Counted from the first letter of the stretch, positions 9,178 to 19,657 are shown. The stretch: 64,000 nucleotides of DNA from Methylotenera sp. (GCA_030655015.1 JAURWJ010000101.1:1-64000); one strand, 5' to 3'. The notes: generated from the letters alone by a model not told the origin. Program-made: numbers and translations.

Positions 9178-10197
9178 ATGAAGCAACTCTCAGATCAGCA
9201 AAGATTATTTTTAGTTGAGTCAGATCAGCTTTATCGTATTTTTAGAGAGATGGTTTGGCGCCAAAATGATTATCGCTATGGTATGCGTTGGAAAAACGTG
9301 AACGGCAACGATTATCTTGTACGTTTAACTAGCGCATCAGGGCATGGAAGGTCCTTAGGGGTAAGGTCTGAGAGCACTGAAGCTATCTACCAGAATTTTC
9401 AAGAAGGTAGAGCACTTGCTTTGGATAAATTTTCCGGGCTTAAAGATAAGCTTGCCATTCAAACACGCTTGAATCGTGCCATGCGCTTAGGTCGATTGCC
9501 CACAGTGGTTGCTGAAATTTTATTAAAGCTTGACGAGGTTCAGGCATTGTCTGAGTTTAGGGTGGTGGGAACCCATGCGCTTTTTGCCTATGAGGCGATG
9601 GGGGCGGTTGAGTTTAAGATGGAGCTCTTGGCTTCAGGTGATGTTGATCTTTTATATGACATTCGCCAGCATATCTCGATAGTTGCAAAAAAGTTAGATG
9701 GTCATGGCTTATTGGGCTTACTTAAAAAAGTGGATAAAACATTTGAAGTGAAAGCGAGTGAGCGTTTTAGAGCTGTCAATAAAGATGGGTTTATGGTTGA
9801 TTTTATTACTCAAGACAAAGGCATGTCTTATGTAAAGCCTGTGGCAATGTCTGCTGGAGATCTTGAGTTGGTTGAAGTGCCTAATTTAGAGTGGTTGGCA
9901 AATTCACCACGGGTTGAATCTATAGTAATTGCCTCAAGCGGATTACCTGTTCTAATGCCCGTGCCAGACCCGAGGGCGTTTTCCTTGCATAAGGCATGGC
10001 TATCTCAGCAAGCTGATCGAGAGCCTGTAAAAAAACAACGCGATTTTAACCAAGCGGTCATGGTGCTTAAATTACTACAAGAGTATTTACCAAACTTCCC
10101 AATTAAACCTGATGAGATGAGATACTTTCCAAAAGAAGTGGTGCAGTCATCTATTGCCAGCTTAACGCAAGGTTTAAGCGGGTTAGAAAACGCCTGA
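9178..10197 (+). CDS. Nucleotidyltransferase-fold protein (NTP_transf_8/GSU2403-like)
   Basis: FRVVGTHALFAYEAMGAV...LASGDVDLLYD; weaker family assignment. Confidence 0.6.
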   Translation: MKQLSDQQRLFLVESDQLYRIFREMVWRQNDYRYGMRWKNVNGNDYLVRLTSASGHGRSLGVRSESTEAIYQNFQEGRALALDKFSGLKDKLAIQTRLNRAMRLGRLPTVVAEILLKLDEVQALSEFRVVGTHALFAYEAMGAVEFKMELLASGDVDLLYDIRQHISIVAKKLDGHGLLGLLKKVDKTFEVKASERFRAVNKDGFMVDFITQDKGMSYVKPVAMSAGDLELVEVPNLEWLANSPRVESIVIASSGLPVLMPVPDPRAFSLHKAWLSQQADREPVKKQRDFNQAVMVLKLLQEYLPNFPIKPDEMRYFPKEVVQSSIASLTQGLSGLENA

Positions 10198-10547
10198 TTG
10201 TAAACGGTCAGTTTGGAAGAGACCTGAGTCGCGCTCGCGGGGATGCGGGTCTGAGTCAGCAGGCTCTGGCCGAACGTATCGGCGTTAGCCGAGATCTGAT
10301 CTTGCGTATGGAAAAAGGCGACAATGTTGGCATTCACCACATACTCGCCGCTTTGCAGGCGGTTGGGCGCAAGCTAAGTTTGGTAGAAGACGCGGCCGTA
10401 GTTGCTGGCAGTTTTGATGCATTCTATCAGGAGCGTTTTCGCAATTTGCTTGAAGCAGACATGCATGCAAATCAAGAGGAGGTGTTTAATGCGGGCATCG
10501 TTAAGCCTGTTGATGCTCCACGAATAAGGGTGGTTAATTGGAACTAA
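10194..10547 (+). CDS. XRE-family HTH protein (start uncertain, no ATG)
   Basis: DLSRARGDAGLSQQALAERIGVSRDLILRMEKGDNVGIHHILAALQAVG. Confidence 0.6.
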   Translation: MIVNGQFGRDLSRARGDAGLSQQALAERIGVSRDLILRMEKGDNVGIHHILAALQAVGRKLSLVEDAAVVAGSFDAFYQERFRNLLEADMHANQEEVFNAGIVKPVDAPRIRVVNWN

Positions 10548-10559
10548 GCTGATTATTTG

Positions 10560-10730
10560 GTGACTTGTGAAAAATTAGGCCGCGAACCAAATCATCCATA
10601 CTCAGGGCAGTTTAGATTGCGCTTAAAACCAGAGCTGCATGCAAGAGCAGCTATAGCAGCAGAAACTAAGGGAAAAAGTCTTAACACTTGGGTTTCAGAA
10701 GTAATAGAAAGAAGTATCGCCTCTGCCTAA
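10560..10730 (+). pseudogene. HicB-type antitoxin C-terminal fragment
   Basis: VTCEKLGREPNHPYSGQFRLRLKPELHARAAIAAETKGKSLNTWVSEVIERSIASA. Confidence 0.6.
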
Positions 10731-10772
10731 TAGAACGAGATGAAGCTGCTAGTCAGGTAATAATTATTTGGT

Positions 10773-10890
10773 TTGATAACTATCCCTGAGCACTACAGCG
10801 TTATTCGGTATATGCAGGACAAATATGTTTGTCGAATATGTGAAACATTTACTTTAGCTCGCGCCCCTAAGTCCATTATTCCTAATGGAC
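10773..10890 (+). pseudogene. IS66-type transposase zinc-finger remnant
   Basis: IPEHYSVIRYMQDKYVCRICETFTLARAPKSIIPN resembles the IS66 zinc-finger segment; no further transposase. Confidence 0.5.
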
Positions 10891-11104
10891 AATCCGGGTT
10901 TATTGCCGAAGTTGTGGCGGCTTATGCGGATGAGCGGGTTTTTTCACAAAATGAGAATGGACAGTTCTGTTGGCGTTTTGATGTGCATCCAAATTTACGC
11001 ACGATTCACCATGTGGCGGGTGGGGCGTTTTTTGTTACTGGTCACGCAATTCAAGCCCATATTTAGCTTTTGCAAATCAATTGCTTAAGCGCCTATAATA
11101 AACC

Positions 11105-11596
11105 ATGTTTTACCTTAACCTTTTCAAGGCATTAAAAACGCATAACATTGATTACCTGTTAGTCGGTGGCTTAGCGATGAACTTGCATGGTGTGCCACGC
11201 ATGACCATGGATGTGGATTTAGTGATTGCATTAGACTCTGGCAACATAGCCAAGTTAGCAGGTTTAGCAAAAGAACTTGGTCTTTACCCTAATGTGCCAG
11301 TTAAGCTGGAAGACCTTGCAGACGCCAATAAACGGGATGCATTATTGGCAGAAAAAAACTTGATTGCGCTATCGTTAATTAGCAACACGCCTGCCACACC
11401 AACTGTGGATATTGTGATTCATCATCCGCTTGATTTTCAAAAGGCATTTGCCAGGGCTGTGCAACGAGACATCTCTGGCACTCCCGTCATGTTGGCTTGC
11501 ATCGAAGATATGATTGCGCTGAAAAAAGCCGCAGGGCGTGCGCAGGATTTGTCGGACATTACACATTTGGAGCGCTTTTTACGTGACACAAACTAA
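11105..11596 (+). CDS. AbiEii-like/DUF6036-type nucleotidyltransferase
   Basis: DYLLVGGLAMNLHGVPRMTMDVDLVIAL. Confidence 0.75.
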   Translation: MFYLNLFKALKTHNIDYLLVGGLAMNLHGVPRMTMDVDLVIALDSGNIAKLAGLAKELGLYPNVPVKLEDLADANKRDALLAEKNLIALSLISNTPATPTVDIVIHHPLDFQKAFARAVQRDISGTPVMLACIEDMIALKKAAGRAQDLSDITHLERFLRDTN

Positions 11597-11786
11597 CAAT
11601 CAACCTACAACTGAACCTAATGGTTTCAGCTATTACGTTAGTGATGAGCAACTTGCGGCATTTGCCAGGTTATCAATGATAGAGCGCTTGCAGTGGGTGG
11701 ATGATGCCAGACTTTTTACGTTAATGACGCAAACGCCTGAGACTAAAGCGCGGCATGAGTTTTTACGTAAAGGTGTGCAACGTTAA
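11583..11786 (+). CDS. Small partner protein of the nucleotidyltransferase (GTG start)
   Basis: Overlaps the upstream CDS by 14 bp; FSYYVSDEQLAAFARLSMIERLQWVDDARLF. Confidence 0.55.
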   Translation: MTQTNNQPTTEPNGFSYYVSDEQLAAFARLSMIERLQWVDDARLFTLMTQTPETKARHEFLRKGVQR

Positions 11787-11838
11787 ATATTTAGTAATGC
11801 AACAATAAAATTTTAAAAAGATTACTCGGTTAAACACT

Positions 11839-12996
11839 ATGCGGCGCATCTTAATTATATTTGTAATCATTGCGGGCCTCGGCGCTGTATTCTGGTGGTT
11901 TAATCGCCCGCAGCCCATTACTGTTGCGCTGGTTGAGGTTGAGCGTGGCAATGTGGAGTCCAGCGTGGCAAACACACGTGCAGGGAGCGTGGAGGCTTGT
12001 CAGCGTACGCGGCTGTCGCCGATTAGCGGTGGGCGGATTGCGTACCTTGGCGTTAAAAAAGGCGATCACGTTAAAAAAGGGCAGGTGTTGCTGCGGTTAT
12101 GGAACGATGACCAGCAAGCGCAAAGTCATTTAGCGCAAACGCAGGTGGCAAGCAGCCAGAAGCGCATTGCTGAAGTATGCGCCATGGCCGATAACGCTGA
12201 ACGTGAGGCTGGGCGCATGGCCAAGTTACGTGCAAAAGGTTTTATTTCAGAAGGTGGCGAGGAAAAAGCGCGTTACGAGGCGCAATCGCGCCGTGCCGCC
12301 TGCGAGGCTTCACGTGCAGATGTTGTCCAAGCGCAGGCACGCGTAAAAGTGACAAAAGTGGAGCAGGACCGTACCGTATTGGTTGCGCCATTTGATGGTA
12401 TTGTGGCGGATATTGTCGGTGAACTTGGTGAGTACACTACGCCATCACCCCCAGGTGTAGCCACGCCGCCAGCTATTGATCTGATTGATGATACTTGCCT
12501 GTATATCGAGGCGCCAATGGATGAGGTGGATGCGCCAAAAATACAGGTGGGTCAATCGGCACGGGTTTCTTTGGATGCGTTGCCAGGCAAGGTTTTGCCG
12601 GGGCACGTAAAACGTGTTGCGCCTTATGTGGTGGCGGTAGAAAAACAGGCGCGTACCGTTGATGTTGAAGTGTTGCTAGATAACGCCGACGACAACAAGC
12701 AGCTATTGGTGGGTTACAGTGCAGATGTGGAGATTGTGCTGGATAGCCACGCCAACGTGTTGCGCGTGGCAACTTCAACCTTAATTGAGGGCAACAAGGT
12801 GTTGCTTTATCTGCCTGAGAGAAGAACGCTGGAATTACGCGCGGTTAAAACCGGCATTACCAACTGGGAATATACCGAGATCATAGATGGCCTGAAACAG
12901 GGCGATCGCATTGTAGCCTCGCTGGAGCGTGAAGGTGTTAAAGCGGGCGCTCGTGTCACCCCCGAAACCAATTCTGCTGCAAGCAAGACGAAGTAA
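11839..12996 (+). CDS. HlyD/MacA-like periplasmic adaptor
   Basis: N-terminal TM, AYLGVKKGDHVKKGQVLLRLWNDD biotinyl-lipoyl-like motif; followed by ABC genes. Confidence 0.85.
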   Translation: MRRILIIFVIIAGLGAVFWWFNRPQPITVALVEVERGNVESSVANTRAGSVEACQRTRLSPISGGRIAYLGVKKGDHVKKGQVLLRLWNDDQQAQSHLAQTQVASSQKRIAEVCAMADNAEREAGRMAKLRAKGFISEGGEEKARYEAQSRRAACEASRADVVQAQARVKVTKVEQDRTVLVAPFDGIVADIVGELGEYTTPSPPGVATPPAIDLIDDTCLYIEAPMDEVDAPKIQVGQSARVSLDALPGKVLPGHVKRVAPYVVAVEKQARTVDVEVLLDNADDNKQLLVGYSADVEIVLDSHANVLRVATSTLIEGNKVLLYLPERRTLELRAVKTGITNWEYTEIIDGLKQGDRIVASLEREGVKAGARVTPETNSAASKTK

Positions 12997-13002
12997 CACA
13001 AT

Positions 13003-13728
13003 ATGTCACAAGCTGACGAACGCCTTGTAGTGTTGAACGGAATAGAGCGTACTTTTTATCTTGGTGACAGCCAAGTGCATGCTCTGCGCGATGTTGATTT
13101 AACTATCACACGCGGCGAGTATATTGCAGTGATGGGGCCATCCGGCTCAGGTAAATCCACGCTATTAAATTTAATCGGGTTGCTGGATCGCCCAGATGCT
13201 GGTACTTATCATCTGGAAGGCCGGGATGTCACCACGCTAAATCCAGATGAGCTTGCCAAGGTGCGGAGCGAGCGCATCGGTTTTATCTTCCAGAGTTTTC
13301 ATCTGGTTCCACGTCTTACCGCAGCCGCTAATATAGAACTGCCGCTTACCTTGGCAGGGATTTCATCAAACGAACGCACTAAACGCGTAGCACAGGCACT
13401 TAACGAATATGGTTTGGCGGACCGTGCGCATCATCTCCCTAATCAGCTTTCTGGCGGGCAGCGCCAGCGTGTTGCCATTGCCCGCGCCACCATTCTACGC
13501 CCTGCAGTACTGTTGGCTGATGAGCCGACTGGTAATCTTGACCGCGCCACAGGAGAAGAAGTGGTGCGACTATTAGAGGCGCTGAATGCGCAGGGCATGA
13601 CGCTGATTGTAGTGACACATGATCAGGCGTTGGGTGCGCGTGCACGACGGCAGCTAAAAATGGAGGACGGCAGTATTGTCGGTGACACCAACGTCATGGT
13701 CAGTATGGCTGCAGGCGTTGTAACTTAA
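13003..13728 (+). CDS. MacB/LolD-type ABC transporter ATP-binding protein
   Basis: GPSGSGKSTLLN, LSGGQRQRVAIARA, LLADEPTGNLD. Confidence 0.95.
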   Translation: MSQADERLVVLNGIERTFYLGDSQVHALRDVDLTITRGEYIAVMGPSGSGKSTLLNLIGLLDRPDAGTYHLEGRDVTTLNPDELAKVRSERIGFIFQSFHLVPRLTAAANIELPLTLAGISSNERTKRVAQALNEYGLADRAHHLPNQLSGGQRQRVAIARATILRPAVLLADEPTGNLDRATGEEVVRLLEALNAQGMTLIVVTHDQALGARARRQLKMEDGSIVGDTNVMVSMAAGVVT

Positions 13729-13743
13729 CCGCGAAGGTTTACT

Positions 13744-14952
13744 TTGAAGACCCTTGATATACTTCGCTATGCTCGTGATGCCGTCACCGGAACGCCATTG
13801 CGCACGGGTTTGCTGTTGTTGGCGATGTCGATTGGTGTAGCCGCCATTGTAATTTTAACTGCGCTGGGTGACGGTGCGCGTCGTTACGTGGTGGGTCAGT
13901 TTTCTGCGATTGGTACCAATCTGGTGATTGTGCTTCCTGGACGTTCAGAAACACGCGGCTTTAACCCGATCAACCTTGTGACCAGTACGCCGAGAGATTT
14001 AACCACCAACGATGCCGTGGCCTTGCTTAGGCTGCCGGGCGTGCAGCGGATATCACCGCTTGTGGTAGGCACAACCGAAATCAACGCGGCAGGAAAGTTG
14101 CGCGAAGCGATGATGATCGGTACCAATGACGATTTCATCAAGGTGCGCCAGATGAAGCTGTCACTGGGGCGGTTTTTATCTAAAGATGATCTGGGTCGAG
14201 GTTCAGCAGAAGTGGTTTTGGGTGCGCTGATCCGTGAGGAAATTTTTGGCGCAGAAAATCCACTTGGCAAAACCGTACGTGTTGGCGATAGGCGGTTGCG
14301 AGTAGTGGGAGTGCTGAGCGAAGGCGGGCAGGGGATGGGGATGACAACGGATGAGTTATTGATTGTGCCTGTTGCCACCGCGCAAGCGATGCTGAATACT
14401 AATACTTTGTTTCGTATTTTGGTGGAGGTGCGTAGTCGAGAACAAATCAGCGAGGTTAAAGCGAGCGTTTTAAAAATGATTACCCAACGTCATGAGGGTG
14501 AAGAAGATGTTACGGTGATTACGCAAGATGCAATACTTGAGACTTTTGACAAAATACTGGGGGTGTTGACGCTCGGCGTTTCAGGAATTGCTGCAATCAG
14601 TCTGGCCGTAGCTGGTATTCTGGTGATGAATGTTATGCTGGTTTCGGTTACCCAGCGTACTGCTGAAATCGGCTTGTTAAAAGCCTTGGGCGCCACCGCT
14701 GCAACTGTGCGTCAGCTATTTATGGTGGAAGCGCTGTTGCTATCGCTTGCGGGTGGGCTGTTAGGCACGGGCTTAGGTTATATTGGTGCGGCTGTTATGC
14801 GACAACTTTACCCTGTCTTCCCGGCCTATCCGCCACTTTGGGCCGTACTGGCCGGCTTGGGCACAGCGTTAGCTTCCGGCTTGATATTCGGGGTCATGCC
14901 AGCAAAGCGCGCGGCACAGCTAGATCCGTTGCAGGCACTGACTAAGAGATAA
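13744..14952 (+). CDS. FtsX/MacB-like ABC permease
   Basis: MacB_PCD and FtsX pattern (QRTAEIGLLKALGATAATVRQLFMVEALLLSLAGGLLG). Confidence 0.9.
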   Translation: MKTLDILRYARDAVTGTPLRTGLLLLAMSIGVAAIVILTALGDGARRYVVGQFSAIGTNLVIVLPGRSETRGFNPINLVTSTPRDLTTNDAVALLRLPGVQRISPLVVGTTEINAAGKLREAMMIGTNDDFIKVRQMKLSLGRFLSKDDLGRGSAEVVLGALIREEIFGAENPLGKTVRVGDRRLRVVGVLSEGGQGMGMTTDELLIVPVATAQAMLNTNTLFRILVEVRSREQISEVKASVLKMITQRHEGEEDVTVITQDAILETFDKILGVLTLGVSGIAAISLAVAGILVMNVMLVSVTQRTAEIGLLKALGATAATVRQLFMVEALLLSLAGGLLGTGLGYIGAAVMRQLYPVFPAYPPLWAVLAGLGTALASGLIFGVMPAKRAAQLDPLQALTKR

Positions 14953-14954
14953 CC

Positions 14955-16157
14955 ATGCTTTTTATTGATTCATTCCGTTTCGCGCTACAGGCCATTACCT
15001 CGCACCGCCTGCGTAGCTTTTTAACCCTACTTGGTATCGCTGTCGGCATTGCATCGGTGATTTTGCTCACATCCATCGGTGAAGGCGTGCATCGTTTTGT
15101 GCTGGAGGAATTCACACAGTTTGGTACCAATATCATTGGCGTTTCCCCCGGTAAAGTAAAAACGGGCGGTCAGCCGCCCTCGGGCATTCCGACCACGGCA
15201 CGGCTTTTGACGCTGGAAGATGCCGAATCGCTCAAACAATTGCCGCATGTTACCGGTTCATCGCCCTCGGTATGGGGGAACTCTGAAGTGGAAGCTAATG
15301 GTCGGTTGCGACGCACTTTAGTTTATGGCGTTGATGCTGACTTCCTACAGATTTTTAGCGCTAAAATACAAATCGGCAGTTCCCTTCCACGTGAAGGTGC
15401 CGGAAGTTCGCGTGCGTTTGTAGTGCTTGGTTCCAAGCTGCGCAACGAGTTATTTGGCACAGCCAACCCACTCGGCGCGAGGGTGCGAATTGGCGGTCTG
15501 CATTTTCGCGTGATTGGTGTTGTAGAACCCAAAGGTCAATTCTTGGGTATAGATTTAGACGATACGGCTTATATTCCCGCAGTTAGGGCGCAGGAGTTGT
15601 ATAACCGTGAAGGCTTGATGGAGATTCATGTGCTGTATGAGGAGGGTGCGTCATCAGCTGTTGTTGCTAAAGCCGTAAGGGAGCGGTTGACGCTACGTCA
15701 CGGCAGTGAGGACTTTACCATCGTTACGCAAGAGGATATGTTGAAGACGCTTTCCAACATTCTCGATATTCTGACCATGGCGGTAGGTGCACTGGGCGGA
15801 ATTTCACTTCTGGTTGGTGGGGTAGGTATTGTGACTATCATGACAATTTCCGTGACTGAGCGCACCGGTGAAATAGGCCTGTTGGTAGCGCTAGGGGCAC
15901 GCCGCAGCACTATTTTAGGATTGTTTTTGAGTGAGTCCATCATGCTTGCGGCACTGGGCGGAGTGTTAGGCTTGCTGCTAGGAGTGGGCTTGGCGCAGTT
16001 GGTCAGATTGCTGATGCCCACATTTCCTGTGCATACGCCATGGAGCTTTGCCGTTGGCGCACTAATAATGTCCGCAATGATCGGACTGCTGGCAGGTGTG
16101 TTGCCTGCAAGGAGTGCTGCGAGGTTAGATCCGATTGAGGCATTGCGTGCAGAATAA
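14955..16157 (+). CDS. FtsX/MacB-like ABC permease (second copy)
   Basis: ERTGEIGLLVALGARRSTILGLFLSESIMLAALGGVLG. Confidence 0.9.
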   Translation: MLFIDSFRFALQAITSHRLRSFLTLLGIAVGIASVILLTSIGEGVHRFVLEEFTQFGTNIIGVSPGKVKTGGQPPSGIPTTARLLTLEDAESLKQLPHVTGSSPSVWGNSEVEANGRLRRTLVYGVDADFLQIFSAKIQIGSSLPREGAGSSRAFVVLGSKLRNELFGTANPLGARVRIGGLHFRVIGVVEPKGQFLGIDLDDTAYIPAVRAQELYNREGLMEIHVLYEEGASSAVVAKAVRERLTLRHGSEDFTIVTQEDMLKTLSNILDILTMAVGALGGISLLVGGVGIVTIMTISVTERTGEIGLLVALGARRSTILGLFLSESIMLAALGGVLGLLLGVGLAQLVRLLMPTFPVHTPWSFAVGALIMSAMIGLLAGVLPARSAARLDPIEALRAE

Positions 16158-16171
16158 GTTATCATAACCCC

Positions 16172-17260
16172 ATGCGTAAACATAAAAAACATCATTCCAA
16201 AAAAATCGGCATGCCACCTGGGTCTCTGGTGCATATAGGTGAAATTAAGCTTGAAAAACCAATCATCAGCTTGATTGAGTATGATGCTGCCGATATGAGT
16301 GAGCGCGTGCTGACCAGCGTTGAGTTGGCATCATTCAGGCTCGAAAATTATAAAAACGCGAATAAGAAAGTCTGGCTGAATATTCACGGGGTGAATGATG
16401 CAGCACTCATTAAGTTAGTGGGAGATCTGTTCCATTTACACCCATTGGTGCAGGAAGATATTCTCAATACCGAGCAACGCCCCAAGCTTGATGAGTTTGA
16501 CGATTACCTGTTTATTGAAACGCGTAGTTTTAATTACGAAAAAGACACCATGTCTGTGGCTTCAGAGCAAATTAGCATGGTACTCGGGCGCGATTTTCTG
16601 TTGACGTTTCAAGAGCGTTCAACCGGTATTTTTGAGCCAGTGCGTCAACGTTTACGCGGGATGCATGCGCACATTTGTGAGTTAGGGCTTGATTATTTAG
16701 CTTATTCACTATTGGATAGTGTGGTCGATCAATACTTCAAGGTGCTTGAAGAAGTAGGTGATGAAAGCGAAGCACTTGAAGAAGTGCTTTTACGCAAGCC
16801 AACCAATACTGAACTGCATAGCATTCATCAGCTAAAACACGTGAGTATAGAGTTGCGTCGCGCCGTATGGCCACTGCGTGAGGTAATTAACAGCTTGATG
16901 CGTAATGAAAATAACTTTTTTACCCCAGCCACTACGCCGTATTTGCGCGATATTTATGATCATACGGTCAATTTTATTGAGTCACTGGAATCAATCCGCG
17001 ACAGTTTAAGTAGCATGATGGATATTTACATGGCGAGTGTGAGTAACCGCGTAAACCTGGAAGTACGTGCATTGACGGTGGTTGCGATGCTGTTTATGCC
17101 AGCGACGTTAATTGCGGGTATTTTTGGCATGAACTTCCATGAAATGCCTTGGCTAGCAGACAAAGACGGTTTTTGGTGGGCTATGGGCTTGATGGTTGGA
17201 ATTGCACTGCTGATGATTATGATTTTTTGGCGCAGGCAATGGTTGACGAGTAAGACTTGA
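16172..17260 (+). CDS. corA: CorA-family Mg2+/Co2+ transporter
   Basis: LIAGIFGMNFHEMPWL (GMN signature) and C-terminal TM helices. Confidence 0.92.
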   Translation: MRKHKKHHSKKIGMPPGSLVHIGEIKLEKPIISLIEYDAADMSERVLTSVELASFRLENYKNANKKVWLNIHGVNDAALIKLVGDLFHLHPLVQEDILNTEQRPKLDEFDDYLFIETRSFNYEKDTMSVASEQISMVLGRDFLLTFQERSTGIFEPVRQRLRGMHAHICELGLDYLAYSLLDSVVDQYFKVLEEVGDESEALEEVLLRKPTNTELHSIHQLKHVSIELRRAVWPLREVINSLMRNENNFFTPATTPYLRDIYDHTVNFIESLESIRDSLSSMMDIYMASVSNRVNLEVRALTVVAMLFMPATLIAGIFGMNFHEMPWLADKDGFWWAMGLMVGIALLMIMIFWRRQWLTSKT

Positions 17261-18144
17261 TCCTCGGAAGCTCCGTTTTTCAAATCGATTTTTTCTACGT
17301 TAAGCTTGCTCTGTGGTAGTAAATTCCGTGACGACTAAGCATCAGGCGTGATGCTGGTTTTGCAGTCATTTTGTGCCACTTAAATGTGCCACCTCAAAAA
17401 TGATGCGATGCAACTTATTGCTTAAGAACAATTGTTAGTTATATGGTGCGACGGAGGGCTTCGAATATCGACTTGCAAGCCTTGTATTTACTAACTTTAA
17501 ATAATTTTAATGTTAAGTTTATACCTATTTTTATACCTATTTTTCCTTGCTTGCCCCGTTTATCGTTTCAATCACAATCACTAAAAAGTGTCGTGTTATG
17601 TCCTGTTTTGTCACATTGATTTATTTATTTATTAAATTTATTATCTCGCGTGTGCGTGCGTAATGGTGCAAAAACTATTCTCTTTAGGGACTAAAGAAAC
17701 TACCTACCCTTTTTACTGAGTCAGAAAATTACCCTTTTACGAGTCCGAATATTATTTTAATCGTTTAGTAAATGTTAGGTTTTATTAGGTTCTTACCTTG
17801 CTGTAATCTTGCGGTTATATCTTAGTACAATCTTATGGTTTCACCCTCTAAATCTCTCTACTTTAGAGAATAGTCACTTGATTTTATTGATTGTTTTTCA
17901 TCTAAAAATAAGCAAGTAAACACCCATAGTAACGCATGGATAACTTATTGTATTTAATAGTTATTTTATAACTGACCTATACCATTTGATTCAACGCATA
18001 ACCCATTAAATTATAAAGTCAATTTATAGATTGAATTACGCAACTGCATTGTTAATATAGTTCGCTAATCTTAGATTGATTAAACATTGTAGAAAAAGAA
18101 ACGCTATACACAGGATAGCGTTTGTTAATTTAAGCCTCTAAATG

Positions 18145-18915
18145 CTATATAGCGTTTGAATTACCGCCTTTGCCTTTCGAGGTCATTATTTGCACGAATG
18201 ATTTAGTTTTACCCTGTGTGGCTAGTGGCATTTGTATTGATAACATTTGCGCGTATGGTAATGGGTCGTTATGAATTGCATCGCGAAAGCAAGCCCAAAC
18301 ACTTGACTGCATTGCTGCATCGTTCTTTAAACGCGTTAAAACTTGCTTTTCAAGGGTTTGCTTATCTGCATTATTTAAACGCGCCCTATCACTTCTACTC
18401 AAGCCGTAATGCCTTGCCACTTCAGCATGAAACTTGTTTATTAAACGCATTAAATTACCTTTGTCGCCCATTAACTTACGCCCTTGCATCTTGCCATCAA
18501 TTAACGGCAATATTACGGCATGGCAATGCGGTGCGCTTTCGTCTAGGTGTACGTCAAACGATAACATCTCACATTCAAAGGTTTGTATTACCCAGCCGTA
18601 ACAGTCCGTAAAAAACGGCTTAGTATCTTGCCTGTGACGGTCAATAGGCAAGCTAATTACAATCTCAATTGCCATTACGCCATTCTTACGGGGCGTTTCA
18701 ATGCCAGCTTTTAGCATTTGCATTTTGGCTTGCAAGGCTATTGCTTCAGGTGAGTTATCACTAGCAATCGAATAGTTTAATGATGTTCTAGTCGCGTCAA
18801 TATTTGCACCTACACCTCGTTCACTTTGCAATGTGCGCTTATTGTGTTTCATTGCCACTAAAACACCATTTTTACTTTTGATTGTACCTAGTCGTAATAA
18901 GTGACTAGATGCCAT
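18145..18915 (-). CDS. MobV/Pre-type plasmid recombination/mobilization relaxase (short)
   Basis: HLDESAPHCHAVILPLIDGKM (HxDExxPHxH-type motif); KGNLMRLINKFHAEVARHYGLSRSDR. Confidence 0.85.
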   Translation of the reverse strand: MASSHLLRLGTIKSKNGVLVAMKHNKRTLQSERGVGANIDATRTSLNYSIASDNSPEAIALQAKMQMLKAGIETPRKNGVMAIEIVISLPIDRHRQDTKPFFTDCYGWVIQTFECEMLSFDVHLDESAPHCHAVILPLIDGKMQGRKLMGDKGNLMRLINKFHAEVARHYGLSRSDRARLNNADKQTLEKQVLTRLKNDAAMQSSVWACFRDAIHNDPLPYAQMLSIQMPLATQGKTKSFVQIMTSKGKGGNSNAI

Positions 18916-18918
18916 CGT

Positions 18919-19062
18919 TTAACTACCCTGCCACTGACTAAAAAACATAATCACGCCCGCTAGTTCGCTTTCCGTCATATAGGCTAAATCATGTGCAATT
19001 GCATGATTGTTAAACTTCAAACAAAGCCCATAGGCACGATTAAATAACATGGTGTAGGTCAT
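18919..19062 (-). CDS. Small ORF (47 aa) between relaxase and HTH gene
   Basis: MTYTMLFNRAYGLCLKFNNHAIAHDLAYMTESELAGVIMFFSQWQGS; TAATG coupling with the upstream gene. Confidence 0.45.
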   Translation of the reverse strand: MTYTMLFNRAYGLCLKFNNHAIAHDLAYMTESELAGVIMFFSQWQGS

Positions 19063-19412
19063 TACATCACCTCACTAACATTATCGGGCTCTACAGGCTC
19101 TTTTTGCGTTAGCACATAACGAGCCACGCCCTTGTGATTTATGCCGTATTCACTAGTCCACGTATCATTAAGCCTAACAATCTGATAGCCATCTTTTTTA
19201 AGCTGCAATATCCTAGCAGCGGGTGACATTACATCTAAATGCTCACGGGCTTGTGTAGTGGTAATGCTGCCTTTTTCAAATAGCCAATCTAATATTTTCA
19301 AGCATTGATTAGTCGCACTATTGTCTTTAAAATTACGTTTAGCTGTTTTGGTTTTCGGGGTGGTCGCGTCAACGGCTGCCCCTTTCATTTTGGGGTTCTC
19401 ATTGTTAGCCAT
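19062..19412 (-). CDS. Helix-turn-helix domain protein
   Basis: NQCLKILDWLFEKGSITTTQAREHLDVMSPAARILQLKKDGYQI winged-HTH-like. Confidence 0.65.
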   Translation of the reverse strand: MANNENPKMKGAAVDATTPKTKTAKRNFKDNSATNQCLKILDWLFEKGSITTTQAREHLDVMSPAARILQLKKDGYQIVRLNDTWTSEYGINHKGVARYVLTQKEPVEPDNVSEVM

Positions 19413-19414
19413 GA

Positions 19415-19657
19415 TTACACCGCCTTTGCTGCTAATGCAGCGCGAACGAGTCCAACATTCCATGCTGTTGTGCGCTCGGTTAGCTTGCTGGGTTTGGGTA
19501 TAGTAAGATTTTTAACGCCTCGCCATATTGACGCACTAGAAACACCGTATAAGCCTTTCATTACAGGCAATCGGATATAAGCACTATCGGGTAGTTGGTC
19601 GAAGTTTGCGAGGGCTTCGGGGATTGGTTTAGTTAGCTCTGATTTGAGTTGATGCAT
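19415..19657 (-). CDS. AlpA-family regulator/excisionase-like protein
   Basis: YIRLPVMKGLYGVSSASIWRGVKNLTIPKPSKLTERTTAWNVGLVRAAL. Confidence 0.8.
   Translation of the reverse strand: MHQLKSELTKPIPEALANFDQLPDSAYIRLPVMKGLYGVSSASIWRGVKNLTIPKPSKLTERTTAWNVGLVRAALAAKAV

Noticed and set aside
10891-11066. Continuation of an IS66 transposase
   Set aside because: Translation after the zinc-finger piece (AEVVAAYADERVFSQNENG...) shows no IS66 motif, so only the first part is called a remnant.
12473-12778. 101-aa minus-strand ORF rich in P/H/R
   Set aside because: Antisense shadow of the HlyD/MacA-like gene.
13896-14378. 160-aa minus-strand ORF inside the ABC permease gene
   Set aside because: Fully antisense to a well-supported FtsX/MacB permease; composition looks like a frame shadow.
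15698-16234. 178-aa minus-strand ORF
   Set aside because: Antisense to the second permease gene, with no recognisable domain.
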